NCBI GenBank assembly: GCA_024636425.1
Contig: JAGXHB010000106.1
Span: 1 to 7,480 of the forward strand
DNA: 7,480 bases
Source: Roseobacter sp.
Lineage (GTDB): Bacteria; Pseudomonadota; Alphaproteobacteria; Rhodobacterales; Rhodobacteraceae
Reading direction: 5' to 3'
Part shown: piece by piece, positions 6,598-7,480 of the stretch
How the letters are laid out: each line of letters opens with the position of its first letter
Numbering within the stretch: the first letter of the stretch is position 1
The notes under the pieces: generated by a model
Told to the model about the DNA's origin: nothing
What the model saw: only the letters and a program-made list of their open reading frames with translations
Database searches by the model: none
Program-made: the position numbers and the translations under genes

Positions 6598-6876
6598 ATG
6601 TTTTTGAAAAAAGTCATCGGGCCGCGGGCCGTTACCTTGCCGGATGGGTCGACATTCAGCCAGGGGGATCTGCCGGACAGCGAAACACGCAGGTGGGTGG
6701 CATCGCGCAAGGCGGCTGTGGTGCGCGGTGTTGCCTATGGCCTGCTGACCCAGGCCGAGGCGTTGGAGCGCTATCAGATCAGCAACGAAGAGTTCATGGA
6801 GTGGGTGCGCGCGGTTTCCGAACATGGAGAGGCGGCATTGCGGGCTACAGCCTTACAAAAGTATAGACAACTTTAA
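6598..6876 (+). CDS. sciP: SciP-like CtrA inhibitor (DUF1153)
   Basis: SciP is a small helix-turn-helix-like protein that in Caulobacter binds CtrA at its promoters, and also DNA, blocking transcription activation. The ATG at 6598 gives 92 residues, the usual family size, and has GGGA seven bases upstream (6587-6590). The frame stays open further 5', but the upstream residues do not look like the family. The N terminus MFLKKVIGPRAVTLPDG is the DUF1153 hallmark. It is followed by RRWVASRKAAVV (31-42), the helical segment GLLTQAEALERYQIS and EEFMEWVRAVSEHGEAALRATALQKYR. The core keeps the Trp33, Arg37, Lys38, Glu54, Tyr59 and Trp69 pattern I recall for SciP. It lies directly upstream of ctrA on the same strand. 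That its function is conserved is inferred, since in Rhodobacterales CtrA usually controls motility and gene transfer agents rather than viability. Confidence 0.92.
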   Translation: MFLKKVIGPRAVTLPDGSTFSQGDLPDSETRRWVASRKAAVVRGVAYGLLTQAEALERYQISNEEFMEWVRAVSEHGEAALRATALQKYRQL

Positions 6877-6891
6877 GTTGCGCGATATATG
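6864..6891 (+). promoter_or_regulatory. Weak candidate promoter for ctrA overlapping the end of sciP
   Basis: TAGACA (6864-6869), then 16 bases, then TATATG (6886-6891) resembles a sigma-70 promoter with five and four matches out of six. It would start RNA near 6898, just before the CtrA box, which would then sit in a position suited to repression. The match is weak and could be fortuitous. It also overlaps the short palindrome at 6868-6880. Confidence 0.25.
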
Positions 6892-6902
6892 AAGTACCTA
6901 TG

Positions 6903-6917
6903 TTAACGTGTGGTTAA
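6903..6917 (+). promoter_or_regulatory. Perfect CtrA box TTAA-N7-TTAA upstream of ctrA
   Basis: TTAA (6903-6906) and TTAA (6914-6917) are separated by exactly seven bases (CGTGTGG), all eight defined positions of the CtrA consensus. The box ends 54 bases before the ctrA ATG, in the only non-coding stretch between sciP and ctrA, as expected for autoregulation. The site is plainly present; whether it activates or represses cannot be read from the sequence. No GANTC methylation site occurs in the 95-base gap. Confidence 0.8.
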
Positions 6918-6971
6918 GTCTTTTTGTTCACGGTGAGGCCGGTACCCGAATGCCACGAGCGGAGAAAAATA

Positions 6972-7480
6972 ATGCGTATTTTGCTGGTTGAAGATGACCC
7001 TACAACCTCGAAAAGCATCGAGATGATGCTGACACATGCCAATTTGAACACCTATGCAACGGATCTGGGGGAGGAGGGAATCGATCTTGCAAAGCTTTAT
7101 GATTACGATCTGATCCTGCTTGATCTGGACCTGCCGGACATGAACGGCCACGAAGTGCTGCGCCAGCTCAGGTTGAGCAGGATCGAGACGCCGATCTTGA
7201 TCCTTTCGGGGTCGGATGACACCGAAAGCAAGATCAAGGGCTTCGGCTTTGGTGCGGACGACTACCTGACCAAGCCTTTCCACCGCGAGGAACTGGTGGC
7301 GCGGATCCATGCGATCATCAGGCGATCAAAGGGACATTCTCAATCCGTCATCCATACCGGGCAAGTGTCGGTCAATCTGGATGCCAAGACCGTGACGGTG
7401 GCCGAGCAGACCGTGCATCTGACCGGCAAGGAATACCAGATGTTCGAACTGCTGAGCCTGCGCAAGGGCACCACCCTCAC
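6972..7480 (+). CDS. ctrA: Response regulator CtrA, N-terminal part (3' truncated by window)
   Basis: CtrA is an OmpR-type response regulator. In Caulobacter it is phosphorylated through CckA-ChpT and controls replication and the cell cycle; in Rhodobacterales it mainly controls flagella, gene transfer agents and related traits. The ATG at 6972 has GGAG seven bases upstream (6961-6964). The 169 complete residues visible hold the whole receiver domain: the acidic pocket Glu7/Asp8/Asp9, phospho-acceptor Asp51 in LILLDLDLPDM, Ser79 and Lys101 in YLTKPF. The linker RRSKGHSQSVI follows, then the start of the winged-helix domain with NLDAKTVTV and VHLTGKEYQMFELLSLRKGTTLT. That stretch is almost the same as in Caulobacter CtrA and separates it from other OmpR-like regulators. 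The recognition helix lies beyond the window, so the DNA-binding end and stop are not seen. Confidence 0.96.
   Translation, partial: MRILLVEDDPTTSKSIEMMLTHANLNTYATDLGEEGIDLAKLYDYDLILLDLDLPDMNGHEVLRQLRLSRIETPILILSGSDDTESKIKGFGFGADDYLTKPFHREELVARIHAIIRRSKGHSQSVIHTGQVSVNLDAKTVTVAEQTVHLTGKEYQMFELLSLRKGTTL

Noticed and set aside
6903..7310. A 135-codon minus-strand frame opposite ctrA
   Set aside because: It is antisense to the highly conserved receiver domain of ctrA and has no known domain.
1..7480. A hidden novel defence, mobile or RNA-based system
   Set aside because: The window is nearly filled by eight well-known core genes. The gaps are 126 bases or less, and I saw no transposase, integrase, direct-repeat array, tRNA or riboswitch-like structure.

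Overview
The window looks like a chromosomal core region of an alphaproteobacterium of the order Rhodobacterales, probably the Roseobacter group. The gene order bamA-ompH-fabZ-lpxA-lpxI-lpxB, the use of LpxI rather than LpxH, and a sciP (DUF1153)-ctrA pair with a CtrA box in front of ctrA all point there. The genus cannot be fixed from sequence reading alone.

Layout: positions 1-5207 (+) hold one tightly packed outer-membrane operon: the 3' part of bamA, an ompH/skp-like periplasmic chaperone, fabZ, lpxA, lpxI and lpxB. The four genes from fabZ onward are joined by stop/start overlaps (TGATG, TGATG, ATGA). The operon meets mnmA (minus strand, 5329-6471) tail to tail across a 121-base gap, which holds a strong GC-rich hairpin inside what looks like a family-typical dispersed element. 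A 126-base divergent region (6472-6597) separates mnmA from sciP (6598-6876, +). A 95-base regulatory gap with a perfect TTAA-N7-TTAA box then leads into ctrA, which runs off the window at 7480.

How the genes work together: FabZ makes the acyl-ACP precursors whose 3-hydroxyacyl relatives LpxA loads onto UDP-GlcNAc. LpxI cleaves UDP-2,3-diacylglucosamine to lipid X, and LpxB condenses the two into the lipid A disaccharide. BamA and the Skp-like chaperone insert and escort outer-membrane proteins, so the operon makes both parts of the outer membrane. The right-hand part is regulatory: CtrA is the global response regulator (cell cycle in Caulobacter; motility and gene transfer agents in Rhodobacterales), and SciP is the small protein that inhibits CtrA-dependent transcription.

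I see no mobile element, CRISPR array, tRNA or rRNA, and no evidence of an undescribed system. The points worth a second look are small: the CtrA sites around sciP/ctrA, an Ala at the acyl-chain ruler position of LpxA, the CxxC-type active site of MnmA, the lack of lpxD in the operon, and the intergenic repeat-like element.
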